Below are positions 54,497 to 62,591 of a stretch of DNA of 64,000 nt, piece after piece. The DNA lies in assembly GCF_011801125.1 (NCBI RefSeq), contig NZ_CP046171.1:7316001-7380000 (forward strand), in the 5' to 3' direction. The notes under the pieces are model-generated. The model saw only the letters and a list, made by a program, of their open reading frames with translations. It searched no databases and was not told the origin of the DNA. Every line of letters starts with the position of its first letter. The stretch's first letter is position 1. This DNA is from Nocardia brasiliensis. GTDB taxonomy: Bacteria > Actinomycetota > Actinomycetes > Mycobacteriales > Mycobacteriaceae. The position numbers and the translations under genes were made by a program.

Positions 54497-55798
54497 GTGC
54501 GGCGGATGGGTGATGCGTTCGACGCGATCGCGGCGTTCTTCGGCGCCGCGGTCGCGGGTGTGACGCTGTTCCTGCCGGTCACCTTCAGCGCGATCCGCGA
54601 CAGCACGCCCTACCGGATCACCAACCTCGTCAACAGCGTGCCGCGCGGCGCCGCGATCGGCGTGATCGTCGCGGTCGCCGTCGCGGTGATCGTGTGCACC
54701 GCGGCCCGCCCGGCCACCGCGTGGCTGACCGCGCTGCTCGGCGCGCTCGCACAGCTGATCAACCACATTGCGGGCGAACAGGTTTCCTCCGCCGACATGC
54801 TGACCACGCAGAACTACATCGACGCGGTGTGCGCCGGGATCGTGCTCGGCGGCCTCGGCGCCGCCGTGCTGCGCAGGCCGCTGCCCGCGGTGGGTCTCGC
54901 CCTCGGCGCTGCCGGATTCTTCGTGTTCAGCGACCTGTCCGCGCTGCTGCACATCGACCTCGACCCCTTCGCCGTGCTGGAAACGCCGCCGCGCTGGCTC
55001 ATCGTGCTGGCGCTGGTGCTGCTCGTCTTCAGCACGATGCGCAATTGGTCGGCCACCGACGAGCAGCCGCAGCGGGCGTCGGTCGAGCTGCCGATCACGC
55101 CGATTCTCGCGGCGCTGGTGCTCGCGCTGGTGATCCTCGCCGTCACCGAGTGGCTGACCAAGCAGTTCAGCAACGCGCCCGGCAGCAATCACGCGGTCGA
55201 CATCGGGCTGGCCGCCGCGGCCACGATCGCGGCCGCCACGGTGGCGGCGATGCTGCTGCCCGGCCGCGACGGCGCGGCGGTCTATCTCGCGGTCGCGCTG
55301 ACCGCGGCCGCCGACGCGTTCGGTTACGCGCCACGGCCCGCCTGGACCGTCTGGGGCATGGTCGCGCTGACCGCCATCGGCATCCTGGCCGGTGTTCGGA
55401 TGCCCTCGATGACGCTGGCCGTCACCTTGATCGCGGGCATCGCCGGGTTCGCCGTGCTGACCCCGCCGGACGCGAACCGGCTGCTGTTCGCGGCGAGCAG
55501 CGCGGTGCTGGCGCTCACCGCGGGCTACTGCTGCGCCACCGCGCGACCGCGCTACGCCCCGAGCGGCGTGCTGGCGTTGTCGGCGCTCTACCTGCCTTCG
55601 GTGGTGACCGCGCTGCCGGACACCGAGAAGGCCTGGCACGATCCGGGCACGGCCGACTACAACAGCACCCCGGGGCGCGCCGCGCTGACCATCGCGCTCG
55701 GCAGCGCGGTCGGGCTCGCCGTGCTGTATCGGCTGCGGCCACGTGGCAGGCCGCGCGCGAGCGGATCGACGCCCGACGCCGCGTTAGCGGATATATAG
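54497..55798 (+). CDS. polytopic membrane protein of unknown function
   Basis: A roughly 433-residue integral membrane protein with about 12 hydrophobic spans (for example GVIVAVAVAVIVC, WLIVLALVLLVF, ALVLALVILAVTEWL). I do not recognise a family; composition and repeat-like spans resemble actinobacterial permease-like proteins of unknown role. The GTG at 54497 (MRRMGDAFDAIAAFFG) is used. A GTG at 54449 and ATG at 54506 are in frame, and none has a strong ribosome-binding site. It follows the AAA ATPase gene by 126 bp and overlaps the first two bases of a structured region before mrpA. Confidence 0.65.
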   Translation: MRRMGDAFDAIAAFFGAAVAGVTLFLPVTFSAIRDSTPYRITNLVNSVPRGAAIGVIVAVAVAVIVCTAARPATAWLTALLGALAQLINHIAGEQVSSADMLTTQNYIDAVCAGIVLGGLGAAVLRRPLPAVGLALGAAGFFVFSDLSALLHIDLDPFAVLETPPRWLIVLALVLLVFSTMRNWSATDEQPQRASVELPITPILAALVLALVILAVTEWLTKQFSNAPGSNHAVDIGLAAAATIAAATVAAMLLPGRDGAAVYLAVALTAAADAFGYAPRPAWTVWGMVALTAIGILAGVRMPSMTLAVTLIAGIAGFAVLTPPDANRLLFAASSAVLALTAGYCCATARPRYAPSGVLALSALYLPSVVTALPDTEKAWHDPGTADYNSTPGRAALTIALGSAVGLAVLYRLRPRGRPRASGSTPDAALADI

Positions 55799-55856
55799 CC
55801 TGACCAGCGCGGGATGGCCGACGCCATAGCCGACGGGAAGCGGAAAGTCCCAGGCT
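55797..55856 (+). ncRNA. possible structured leader RNA of the mrp operon
   Basis: AGCCTG (55797-55802) pairs with CAGGCT (55851-55856). Inside, GGGA (55811-55814) can pair with TCCC (55848-55851), and ATGGC-CGAC-GCCAT (55814-55827) is a perfect hairpin. A GGGAAGCGGAAAG segment is left unpaired. The element lies 52 bp before the TTG of mrpA. It does not match any riboswitch I can name with confidence. A sodium- or ligand-responsive leader is only a suggestion. Confidence 0.3.
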
Positions 55857-55907
55857 CCGAGTAGGATTGTCTCGCACGACCCCGCCCCCTACCGGACGGA
55901 GTGCAGT

Positions 55908-58808
55908 TTGCTCGCAATCCTGCTCGCCATCGCCGCCACCGCGCTCGTCGCACCGTTGTGGGTGAAGGCATTGGGGCGCAACGCTTTCTATGTCCTGGCG
56001 CTGGCACCCCTCGGCTGCCTCGGCTGGGTGATCGCGAATTGGGGTAGCACACAGCAGGTTCGGCTCGCCTGGGCGCCGAGCATCGCGATGAACATCGATC
56101 TGCGCTTCGATTCGCTCGCCGCGATCATGGCCGTGCTCGTGCTCGGCATCGGCGCGCTGATCCTGGTCTACTGCGCTCGGTACTTCGACGACGACGAGCC
56201 GCGGCTCGGGTTGTTCGCCGCCGAACTCGTCGGCTTCGCCTGCGCCATGTTCGGACTCGTGACGAGCGACAACATGTTGCTGCTCTTCGTCTTCTGGGAA
56301 GTGACGACCGTGCTGTCGTTCCTGCTCGTCGGCCACTACGCCGAACGGGCGGACAGCAGGCGCGCGGCGATCCAGGCCCTGCTGGTGACCGCCGCGGGCG
56401 GGCTGGCGATGCTCGTCGGCTTGATCATCCTCGGCGAGGCGAGCGGCAGCTATCTATTCTCGGACCTGCTGGCCAGGGCACAACCGCCGAGCGGGCTCGC
56501 GGTGAACGTCGCGCTGGTGCTGATCCTGGTCGGCGCGCTCAGCAAGTCCGCGGTGGTGCCGCTGCACTTCTGGTTGCCCGGCGCGATGGCGGCGCCGACC
56601 CCGGTCAGCGCCTACCTGCACGCCGCGGCGATGGTGAAAGCCGGTGTGTACCTGGTGGCGCGGCTGGCGCCGGTCTTCGCGGGCAACCCGGTCTGGCATC
56701 CGCTCGTGCTCACCCTCGGGCTGGCCTCGATGCTGCTGGCCGGGTTGCGCGCGATGGAGGTGGCCGATCTGAAACTGGTGCTCGCGTTCGGCACGGTGAG
56801 TCAATTGGGCTTCCTGATCGTGCTGGTCGGTGTGGGCACCCCGGCCGCGGCGCTGGCCGGTGCGGCTCTGATCGTGGCGCACGCGCTGTTCAAGGCCTGC
56901 CTGTTCATGGTGGTCGGCATCATCGATCACAGCGCGGGCACCAGGGACCTGCGCAAACTCACCGGGCTCGGCCGCAGGGCCCCGGTGCTGTGCGGCATCG
57001 CCGTGCTCGCCGCAGCGAGCATGGCGGGTATTCCGCCACTGGTCGGGTTCGTCGGAAAGGAGAGCGCGCTCAGCGCGATCCTGGACGCGGACAATCTCGC
57101 CGAACCGGCCAAGGCGGCGCTCGCCGTCGGCGTGGTGTTGGGCTCGATGCTGACCGTCGGCTACAGCATCCGTTTCGTCTGGGGCGCCTTCGCCGACAAG
57201 CCGGGCCAGCCGACCCCGCACGGCGCGCATCGAGTCCGCCGCGTCACCGAATACCTCGATGCCGGCGACAAGCAGGCACCGGACCGGGAGCCGAACTGGC
57301 ACGCACCCGGCGCGCTGTTCCTCGCCGCGCCCGCGGTCCTCGCCGTGGCGAGCCTCGCCGCGGGCCTGGCCGCGCCCGGCCTGAACCGGCTGGTCAGCCC
57401 GTACGCGGAAACCCTGCCGACGGAGCTGGTTTCGCATCTGTCGCTGTGGCACGGGGTGAATCTCGCCCTGCTGCTGACCGTGCTGGTGATCGCGGGCGGT
57501 ATCGCGCTGTTCCAGCTGCGCGACCGGCTGCGCGATCCGGCGCATCCGCGCCTTGGCAACGCCGACCGCGCCTACGACGCCACGCTGCGCGCGATGGATC
57601 GGCTGTCGCTGCGGATGACCGGCGCGGTGCAGCGCGGCTCGTTGCCGTTGAGTCAGGCGACCATCCTGAGCACCCTGATCATCCTGCCCGCGGTGCTGCT
57701 CGCGGTCGGCACCCGCACCGGAGTCGAACTGCGCCTGTGGGATTCGCCGCTGCAGGCGGTGATCGGCGGCATCATGATCGCGATGGCGCTCGGCGCGACC
57801 GTGCTGCGCAACCGGCTGGCCGGGGTGCTCGTGGTCGGCGTCACCGGCTACGGCTGCGGCGTGATCTTCGCGCTGCACGGCGCGCCCGATCTGGCGCTAA
57901 CCCAATTCCTGGTCGAGACACTGACATTGGTGATCTTCGTGCTCGTGCTGCGCGCCTTCCCCGCCGAGATCGAGGAGAGCAAGGCGACCGCGTTCAAGGC
58001 GCGCCGCGCGATCCTGGCGGCGCTGGTCGGCACGGCCGTCACGGTATTCGCCGCGTTCGCCACCGCGGCCCGCACCGCGGAGCCGATCTGGCGCCGGATC
58101 CCCGACGCCGCTTACGAATTCGGCGGCGGCAAGAACGCCGTCAACGTGCTGCTCGTCGATATCCGCGCGTGGGACACCCTCGGCGAGATCTCGGTGCTCG
58201 TGGTCGCCGCGACCGGCGTCGCCTCCCTGGTGTTCCGCAGCCGTCGCTTCGGCAGCGCACCGCGCGCCGCCGACTCCCCGCACTACGACCCGGATCTGGT
58301 GAGCTGGCTGCCCGCCGGGCGGCTGGTCGATCGCGCGGAACGCTCGATGGTCCTGCAGATCACCACCCGCCTGGTGTTCCCCACCATCATGGTGTTGTCG
58401 GTGTACTTCTTCTTCTCCGGGCACAACGCGCCCGGCGGCGGGTTCGCGGGCGGTCTCACCGCCGGGCTCGCGCTGACGCTGCGCTATCTGGCGGGCGGGC
58501 GCTACGAACTCGGCGAGGCATTGCCGGTCGACGCGGGCCATCTGCTGGGCGCCGGGCTCACCCTCGCCGCCGGAACCGCGGGCGCCTCGCTGTTTTTCGG
58601 CGCACCGCCGCTGTCCTCGGCGATCTTCGAGGTGACCCTGCCGGTGCTCGGCCACGTCAAACTGGTGACCGCGCTGTTCTTCGATCTCGGTGTCTACCTG
58701 ATCGTCGTCGGCCTGGTGCTCGACGTGCTGCGCAGCCTCGGGGCCCGCCTGGACAGCGAGTTGGCCACCGACACCACCGCGACGACGAAGGGAGGTGCGG
58801 CGCGATGA
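55908..58808 (+). CDS. mrpA: Mrp Na+/H+ antiporter subunit A fused to subunit B
   Basis: A 966-residue fusion of MrpA and MrpB. The N-terminal two thirds resemble NuoL/ND5: ALSKSAVVPLHFWLPGAMAAPTPVSAYLHAAAMVKAGVYL and AHALFKACLFMVVGIIDHS with the key lysines and acids of the proton channel. The C-terminal part (about 770-940) is MrpB-like: TRLVFPTIMVLSVYFFFSGHNAPGGGFAGGLTAG. The start is TTG at 55908 with GGACGGAG upstream. It ends in an overlap with mrpC. The six-gene Mrp complex exchanges Na+ for protons for pH and salt homeostasis. Confidence 0.93.
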   Translation: MLAILLAIAATALVAPLWVKALGRNAFYVLALAPLGCLGWVIANWGSTQQVRLAWAPSIAMNIDLRFDSLAAIMAVLVLGIGALILVYCARYFDDDEPRLGLFAAELVGFACAMFGLVTSDNMLLLFVFWEVTTVLSFLLVGHYAERADSRRAAIQALLVTAAGGLAMLVGLIILGEASGSYLFSDLLARAQPPSGLAVNVALVLILVGALSKSAVVPLHFWLPGAMAAPTPVSAYLHAAAMVKAGVYLVARLAPVFAGNPVWHPLVLTLGLASMLLAGLRAMEVADLKLVLAFGTVSQLGFLIVLVGVGTPAAALAGAALIVAHALFKACLFMVVGIIDHSAGTRDLRKLTGLGRRAPVLCGIAVLAAASMAGIPPLVGFVGKESALSAILDADNLAEPAKAALAVGVVLGSMLTVGYSIRFVWGAFADKPGQPTPHGAHRVRRVTEYLDAGDKQAPDREPNWHAPGALFLAAPAVLAVASLAAGLAAPGLNRLVSPYAETLPTELVSHLSLWHGVNLALLLTVLVIAGGIALFQLRDRLRDPAHPRLGNADRAYDATLRAMDRLSLRMTGAVQRGSLPLSQATILSTLIILPAVLLAVGTRTGVELRLWDSPLQAVIGGIMIAMALGATVLRNRLAGVLVVGVTGYGCGVIFALHGAPDLALTQFLVETLTLVIFVLVLRAFPAEIEESKATAFKARRAILAALVGTAVTVFAAFATAARTAEPIWRRIPDAAYEFGGGKNAVNVLLVDIRAWDTLGEISVLVVAATGVASLVFRSRRFGSAPRAADSPHYDPDLVSWLPAGRLVDRAERSMVLQITTRLVFPTIMVLSVYFFFSGHNAPGGGFAGGLTAGLALTLRYLAGGRYELGEALPVDAGHLLGAGLTLAAGTAGASLFFGAPPLSSAIFEVTLPVLGHVKLVTALFFDLGVYLIVVGLVLDVLRSLGARLDSELATDTTATTKGGAAR

Positions 58809-59188
58809 CGGCGAATCTGACCCTGCTCATCGTCATCGGGGTGCTGGTCGCGTGCGGGGTCTATCTCATCCTCGAGCGCGCGGTATCGAAGATGCTGCTC
58901 GGCATGATCCTGTTCGGCAACGCGGTGAACCTGTTGATCATCACGCTGGCCGGGCCCGACGGGCGCGCGCCGATCCAGGGCCAGTCCGACACCACTTCGC
59001 GCGACACCGCCGATCCGCTGGCCCAGGCGATGGTGCTCACCGCCATCGTGATCACCATGGGGATCGCGGCGTTCGTGCTCGCGCTCGCCTACCGTTCCTT
59101 CACGCTGACCACCACGGACGATGTCGAAAACGACCAGGAGGACGTGGATCTGGCGCGCAGGCGCGAGCGAGAGGACCCGGAAGCGTGA
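58805..59188 (+). CDS. mrpC: Mrp antiporter subunit C
   Basis: A 127-residue NuoK-like subunit with three membrane spans, the first TLLIVIGVLVACGVYLIL. The middle contains RAVSKMLLGMILFGNAVNLLII and TSRDTADPLAQAMVLTAIVITMGIAAF, both diagnostic of MnhC/MrpC. A charged tail (ENDQEDVDLARRRERED) is cytosolic. The ATG at 58805 overlaps the mrpA stop (ATGA) and its own stop overlaps mrpD, so the operon is tightly coupled. Confidence 0.93.
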   Translation: MTANLTLLIVIGVLVACGVYLILERAVSKMLLGMILFGNAVNLLIITLAGPDGRAPIQGQSDTTSRDTADPLAQAMVLTAIVITMGIAAFVLALAYRSFTLTTTDDVENDQEDVDLARRREREDPEA

Positions 59189-60801
59189 GCCTTTCCCCCG
59201 ACCTGCTGCGCGTCCTGATGCCGCTGCCCGTGCTGGTGCCGCTGCTCGCGGCCGCTGGCACGCTGGTCTACGGCCGCAGACCGCGCACCCAGCGCGTCAT
59301 CATGCTGAGCGCGCTCGCCGCCGTCGTCGTCATCTGCGCCTTCCTGCTGTACCTGACCGACCGGCACGGCACCACCGCGGTGCAGGTCGGCGGCTGGGAG
59401 ACCCCCATCGGCATCACGCTGGTGGTGGACCGGCTCTCGGCGGCGATGCTGCTGGTCTCGTCCATCGTGCTGCTCGCGGTCGCGGTTTACGGTGCGGGAC
59501 AGAACATCCGCGACGGCGACCAGCGCCAGCCCACCTCGATCTACCGACCCACCTACCTGGTGCTCACCGGCGGTGTCTCGGCCGCCTTCCTCGCCGGTGA
59601 CCTGTTCAATCTGTTCGTCGGCTTCGAGATCCTGCTCGCCGCGTCGTTCGTGCTGCTGACCGTCGGCGGCACCGCCGCCCGCATCCGCGCCGGTGTGTCC
59701 TACGTGATGGTCTCGATGCTCGCCTCGCTGATCTTCCTGACCGGCATCGCGATGACCTACGCGGCCACCGGCACGCTGAACCTGGCCCAGCTCGCCGAGC
59801 GGATCGGGGCGGTGCCGGAGGGCATCCGCACGGCCATCTACGCGGTGCTGCTGGTGTCGTTCGGGATCAAGGCGGCGGTGTTCCCGCTGTCGAGCTGGCT
59901 GCCCGACTCCTACCCCACCGCGCCGGCGCCGGTGACCGCGGTGTTCGCCGGCCTGCTCACCAAAGTCGGTGTGTACGCGATCATTCGGACCCATTCGCTG
60001 CTGTTCCCCGGCGGCGAGTTCGAGTCCATTCTGCTGGTGTGCGGGCTGCTCACCATGCTGGTCGGCATCCTCGGCGCGATCGCGCAGAGCGATATCCGCC
60101 GACTGCTGTCGTTCACGCTGGTCAGCCACATCGGCTACATGGTGTTCGGCGTGGGACTGGCCAGTGTGTCCGGCCTGGCCGGCGCGGTCTTCTATGTGGC
60201 GCACCACATTCTGGTGCAGACCTCGCTGTTCCTGGTGGTCGGCCTGATCGAGCGGCAGGCGGGCTCGACGTCGCTGCGCAGGCTCGGCGGGTTGGCCGCA
60301 GCCAGTCCGGTGCTCGCGGTGCTGTTCCTGATCCCCGCGCTGAATCTCGGTGGTATTCCGCCGTTCTCGGGGTTCATCGGCAAGGTGGCGCTGCTGCAGG
60401 CGGGCGCGCAGGACGGCAGCGTGCTGGCCTGGGTATTGGTCGGCGGGTCGGTGCTGACCAGCCTGCTCACGCTGTACGCCGTGGCGCGGGTGTGGAGCAA
60501 GGCATTCTGGCGACCGCGTGCGGAGGCGCCGGAGGGGCATCTGTCGGCGGCGCGGACACCGTCGCTGATCGAGGACACCACCGACGTGCTCTACGACGAG
60601 CGCACCGATCCCGGCCGGATGCCGCTGCCGATGGTCGGCTCGACCGCGGCGCTGGTCGCGGTGGGCCTCAGCCTGACGGTGCTCGCCGGTCCGATGCTGC
60701 GCATCGCCGACCGCGCGGCGGCGGATCTGCGGGATCCCGGCGTGTATATCACCGCGGTACTGGGCGTTTCGGCGCCCGCCGAACCAGGTGACGGCCGATG
60801 A
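59185..60801 (+). CDS. mrpD: Mrp antiporter subunit D
   Basis: A 538-residue NuoM/ND4-like channel subunit with about 14 spans. Functional blocks are LFVGFEILLAASFVLLTVGG, SFGIKAAVFPLSSWLPDSYPTAPAPVTAVFAGLLTKVGVYA (proton-path lysines) and AQSDIRRLLSFTLVSHIGYM. The GTG at 59185 overlaps the mrpC stop, and the C-terminus overlaps mrpE. It pairs with MrpA as the two proton/sodium-conducting subunits. Confidence 0.93.
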   Translation: MSLSPDLLRVLMPLPVLVPLLAAAGTLVYGRRPRTQRVIMLSALAAVVVICAFLLYLTDRHGTTAVQVGGWETPIGITLVVDRLSAAMLLVSSIVLLAVAVYGAGQNIRDGDQRQPTSIYRPTYLVLTGGVSAAFLAGDLFNLFVGFEILLAASFVLLTVGGTAARIRAGVSYVMVSMLASLIFLTGIAMTYAATGTLNLAQLAERIGAVPEGIRTAIYAVLLVSFGIKAAVFPLSSWLPDSYPTAPAPVTAVFAGLLTKVGVYAIIRTHSLLFPGGEFESILLVCGLLTMLVGILGAIAQSDIRRLLSFTLVSHIGYMVFGVGLASVSGLAGAVFYVAHHILVQTSLFLVVGLIERQAGSTSLRRLGGLAAASPVLAVLFLIPALNLGGIPPFSGFIGKVALLQAGAQDGSVLAWVLVGGSVLTSLLTLYAVARVWSKAFWRPRAEAPEGHLSAARTPSLIEDTTDVLYDERTDPGRMPLPMVGSTAALVAVGLSLTVLAGPMLRIADRAAADLRDPGVYITAVLGVSAPAEPGDGR

Positions 60802-61367
60802 CCGCCCGGCGGTGGCAGCGCGGCGTGAGCCGGGAGCATGCCGTTCGCATCGGCGTCCTGAGCTGGCTCACGGTGGTGTGGATCGCGCTGTGGGGCGATC
60901 TCAGCGCGGCCAACCTGCTGGCGGGCGTCGCGGTCGGCACGTTGCTCATGCTGGCGCTGCCGCTGCCACGGGTGCCGGTCGGCGGTCGGCTGCACCCGCT
61001 GTCGCTGCTCCAATTGGTCTTCGTCGCTTCGTATTACGCGATCGAGTCGAGTGTGCAGGTGGCCTGGTTCGCCATCCGCCCCGCCCCGCCCCCGGTGTCC
61101 GGGGTGCTGCGGGTCTACCTGAGCACCAAGTCCGATCTGGTGCTCGTGCTGTGCGTCGACGTGCTGAATCTGATCCCGGGCACCATGGTGCTCGAGATCG
61201 ACCGGCGGCGCTGCGTCGTCTACGTCCACGTGCTCGACGTCAGCAGCGACGACGCGGTGGACAAGTTCTATCGGACCACCCGGCGCCTGGAGCAGCTGCT
61301 CATCTCGTCGTTCGAGCGGCCGACCGAATGGCGTTCGACCGCAACACCTCCGGAGGTGCTCCCGTGA
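60798..61367 (+). CDS. mrpE: Mrp antiporter subunit E
   Basis: A 189-residue subunit with two N-terminal spans (about 20-60, LTVVWIALWGDLSAANLLAG) and a soluble C-terminal part. The MrpE signature VLRVYLSTKSDLVLVLCVDVLNLIPGTMVLEID and YVHVLDV are present. The ATG at 60798 overlaps the mrpD stop by 4 bp and its TGA overlaps the mrpF GTG. It is required for assembly of the complex in other bacteria. The basic N-terminus MTARRWQRGVSREH is local. Confidence 0.92.
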   Translation: MTARRWQRGVSREHAVRIGVLSWLTVVWIALWGDLSAANLLAGVAVGTLLMLALPLPRVPVGGRLHPLSLLQLVFVASYYAIESSVQVAWFAIRPAPPPVSGVLRVYLSTKSDLVLVLCVDVLNLIPGTMVLEIDRRRCVVYVHVLDVSSDDAVDKFYRTTRRLEQLLISSFERPTEWRSTATPPEVLP

Positions 61368-61624
61368 CCGTCGTCGCCATCGTGGCCGGGGTCATGCTGA
61401 CCGTCGCCGCCATCCTGACCAGCTATCGCACGCTGGCCGGGCCGAGCACGCTGGACCGGGTCGTCGGCATCGACTCGCTGATGGCGATCGCCGCGTCCGG
61501 CCTGGCGGTCTGGGCGGCCTACAGCCAGGACAGCACGCTGTTGCCCGCGATCATCGCGCTGGCGCTGGTCGGCTTCCTCGGCTCGGCCGCCGTGTCCCGC
61601 TTCCGCGTCCGGGACGACCAATGA
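61364..61624 (+). CDS. mrpF: Mrp antiporter subunit F
   Basis: An 86-residue three-span subunit. TVVAIVAGVMLTVAAILTSY, the conserved GPSTLDRVVGIDSL and PAIIALALVGFLGSAAVSRF are all typical of MnhF. The GTG at 61364 overlaps the mrpE stop. In Mrp systems this protein also affects bile-salt and ion resistance. The 31-bp gap to mrpG is the longest inside the operon. Confidence 0.92.
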   Translation: MTVVAIVAGVMLTVAAILTSYRTLAGPSTLDRVVGIDSLMAIAASGLAVWAAYSQDSTLLPAIIALALVGFLGSAAVSRFRVRDDQ

Positions 61625-61655
61625 TCCGCACCCACCCGAGCCCCGGAGCCGCCCG

Positions 61656-61991
61656 ATGACCCTGTCGCAGTGGCTGTCCGCCGCGTTGATCCTGTTCGGC
61701 GCCACCCTCGCGCTCACCGCGGCGATCGGGATCGTGCGATTCCCCGACACCCTCACCCGCATGCACGCCGCCACCAAACCCCAGGTGGTCGGCCTCATCC
61801 TCGTGCTCACCGGCGCGGGCATCGAGCTCTACGGCCACGGCAACGTCTGGGCCATGATCCTGGTAGGCCTGTTCACCCTGCTCACCGCGCCCGTAGTAGC
61901 CCACCTGATCGGCCGCACCGCCTACCGCGAACAACGCCACCGCGACGGCCTGCTCACCGTCAACGAACTAGGCAACGAAATCGACAACTGA
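61656..61991 (+). CDS. mrpG: Mrp antiporter subunit G
   Basis: A 111-residue three-span subunit closing the mrp operon. The diagnostic stretch is IVRFPDTLTRMHAATKPQVVGLILVLTGAGIEL, with the conserved Pro-Asp and His-Ala-Ala motif of MnhG. The ATG at 61656 follows CCCGGAGCC. The cytosolic C-terminus is polar (YREQRHRDGLLTVNELGNEIDN). No terminator hairpin is obvious before the antitoxin gene 55 bp downstream. Confidence 0.93.
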   Translation: MTLSQWLSAALILFGATLALTAAIGIVRFPDTLTRMHAATKPQVVGLILVLTGAGIELYGHGNVWAMILVGLFTLLTAPVVAHLIGRTAYREQRHRDGLLTVNELGNEIDN

Positions 61992-61996
61992 CCCTC

Positions 61997-62016
61997 CTGT
62001 ACAGGATCACGTACAG
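61997..62016. promoter_or_regulatory. inverted repeat, probable YefM operator
   Basis: CTGTAC and GTACAG form a perfect 6-bp inverted repeat separated by 8 bp, lying 30 bp before the antitoxin ATG. YefM-YoeB complexes bind palindromes of the type TGTACA at their own promoter, so this fits autoregulation. Binding is inferred. Confidence 0.6.
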
Positions 62017-62046
62017 CTGAGGGTGACCGCCGCGAGAGGAATTCGG

Positions 62047-62319
62047 ATGCGTCCGATATCCATCACCGAAGCACGCGCCAACCTAGCAGCGGTCCTCGAT
62101 TCCGCCACCGAGGATCTAGAGGAAGTCGTCATCACCCGGGCCGGGCACGAACCGGCGGTCGTCATTTCGCTTCGTGAGTACGAGTCACTGAAGGAGACCG
62201 CCTACCTCCTGGGCAACCCCGCGAACGCTCGCCACCTGGAGCGCTCGATCGCTCAACTACGGGCCGGAGAGGCCGCACCGCACGATCTCATCGAGGTCGA
62301 CGATGAGGATACGGCGTGA
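62047..62319 (+). CDS. yefM: YefM/Phd-family antitoxin
   Basis: A 90-residue type II antitoxin. The N-terminal DNA-binding part is MRPISITEARANLAAVLDSA and is followed by VVITRAGHEPAVVISLREYESLKETAYLLGNPANARHL, the typical YefM pattern. The C-terminal acidic tail (EVDDEDTA) would wrap the toxin. The ATG at 62047 with GAGAGGAATTC upstream is preferred. It overlaps the toxin gene by 4 bp. The pair normally autoregulates through the antitoxin; CTGTACAGGATCACGTACAG about 30 bp upstream, with CTGTAC and GTACAG inverted, is a likely operator. Confidence 0.9.
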   Translation: MRPISITEARANLAAVLDSATEDLEEVVITRAGHEPAVVISLREYESLKETAYLLGNPANARHLERSIAQLRAGEAAPHDLIEVDDEDTA

Positions 62320-62573
62320 AGATCCTCTTCACCCCTGACGCATGGGCCGACTATCTGTGGTGGCAGGCCCACGACCGCGCGACCTTCAAGCGAGTGAACA
62401 AGCTGATCGACGACATCACGCCTAACGGTTACGAAGGAATCGGCAAGCCAGAAGCCTTGCGCCAGAATCTCGCCGGTTTCTGGTCTAGGCGCATCACCAG
62501 CGAGCATCGCATCGTGTAGGTCATCGAAGACGACACGGCGAAGATCGTCGCCTGCCGTCATCGCTACGAGTAG
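62316..62573 (+). pseudogene. yoeB: YoeB-family toxin with an in-frame stop
   Basis: The frame encodes MKILFTPDAWADYLWWQAHD and PEALRQNLAGFWSRRITSEHRIV, then a TAG at 62517-62519. Without that stop it continues VIEDDTAKIVACRHRYE to the TAG at 62571, giving the normal YoeB length of about 85 residues. The amber codon replaces the expected tyrosine (TAC) of R-I-V-Y. The lost part holds the catalytic His-Tyr of the C-terminus, so the truncated 67-residue product should be inactive as an RNase. The substrate-binding Glu and Arg residues upstream are intact. A sequencing error cannot be excluded. Confidence 0.85.
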
Positions 62574-62591
62574 CCCTGCGGTGGGCGGTCT

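Noticed and set aside
55797..55856. Cobalamin riboswitch, because of the GGGAA segment
   Set aside because: The B12 box and the GCCACTG core are missing, and the downstream genes are ion antiporters.
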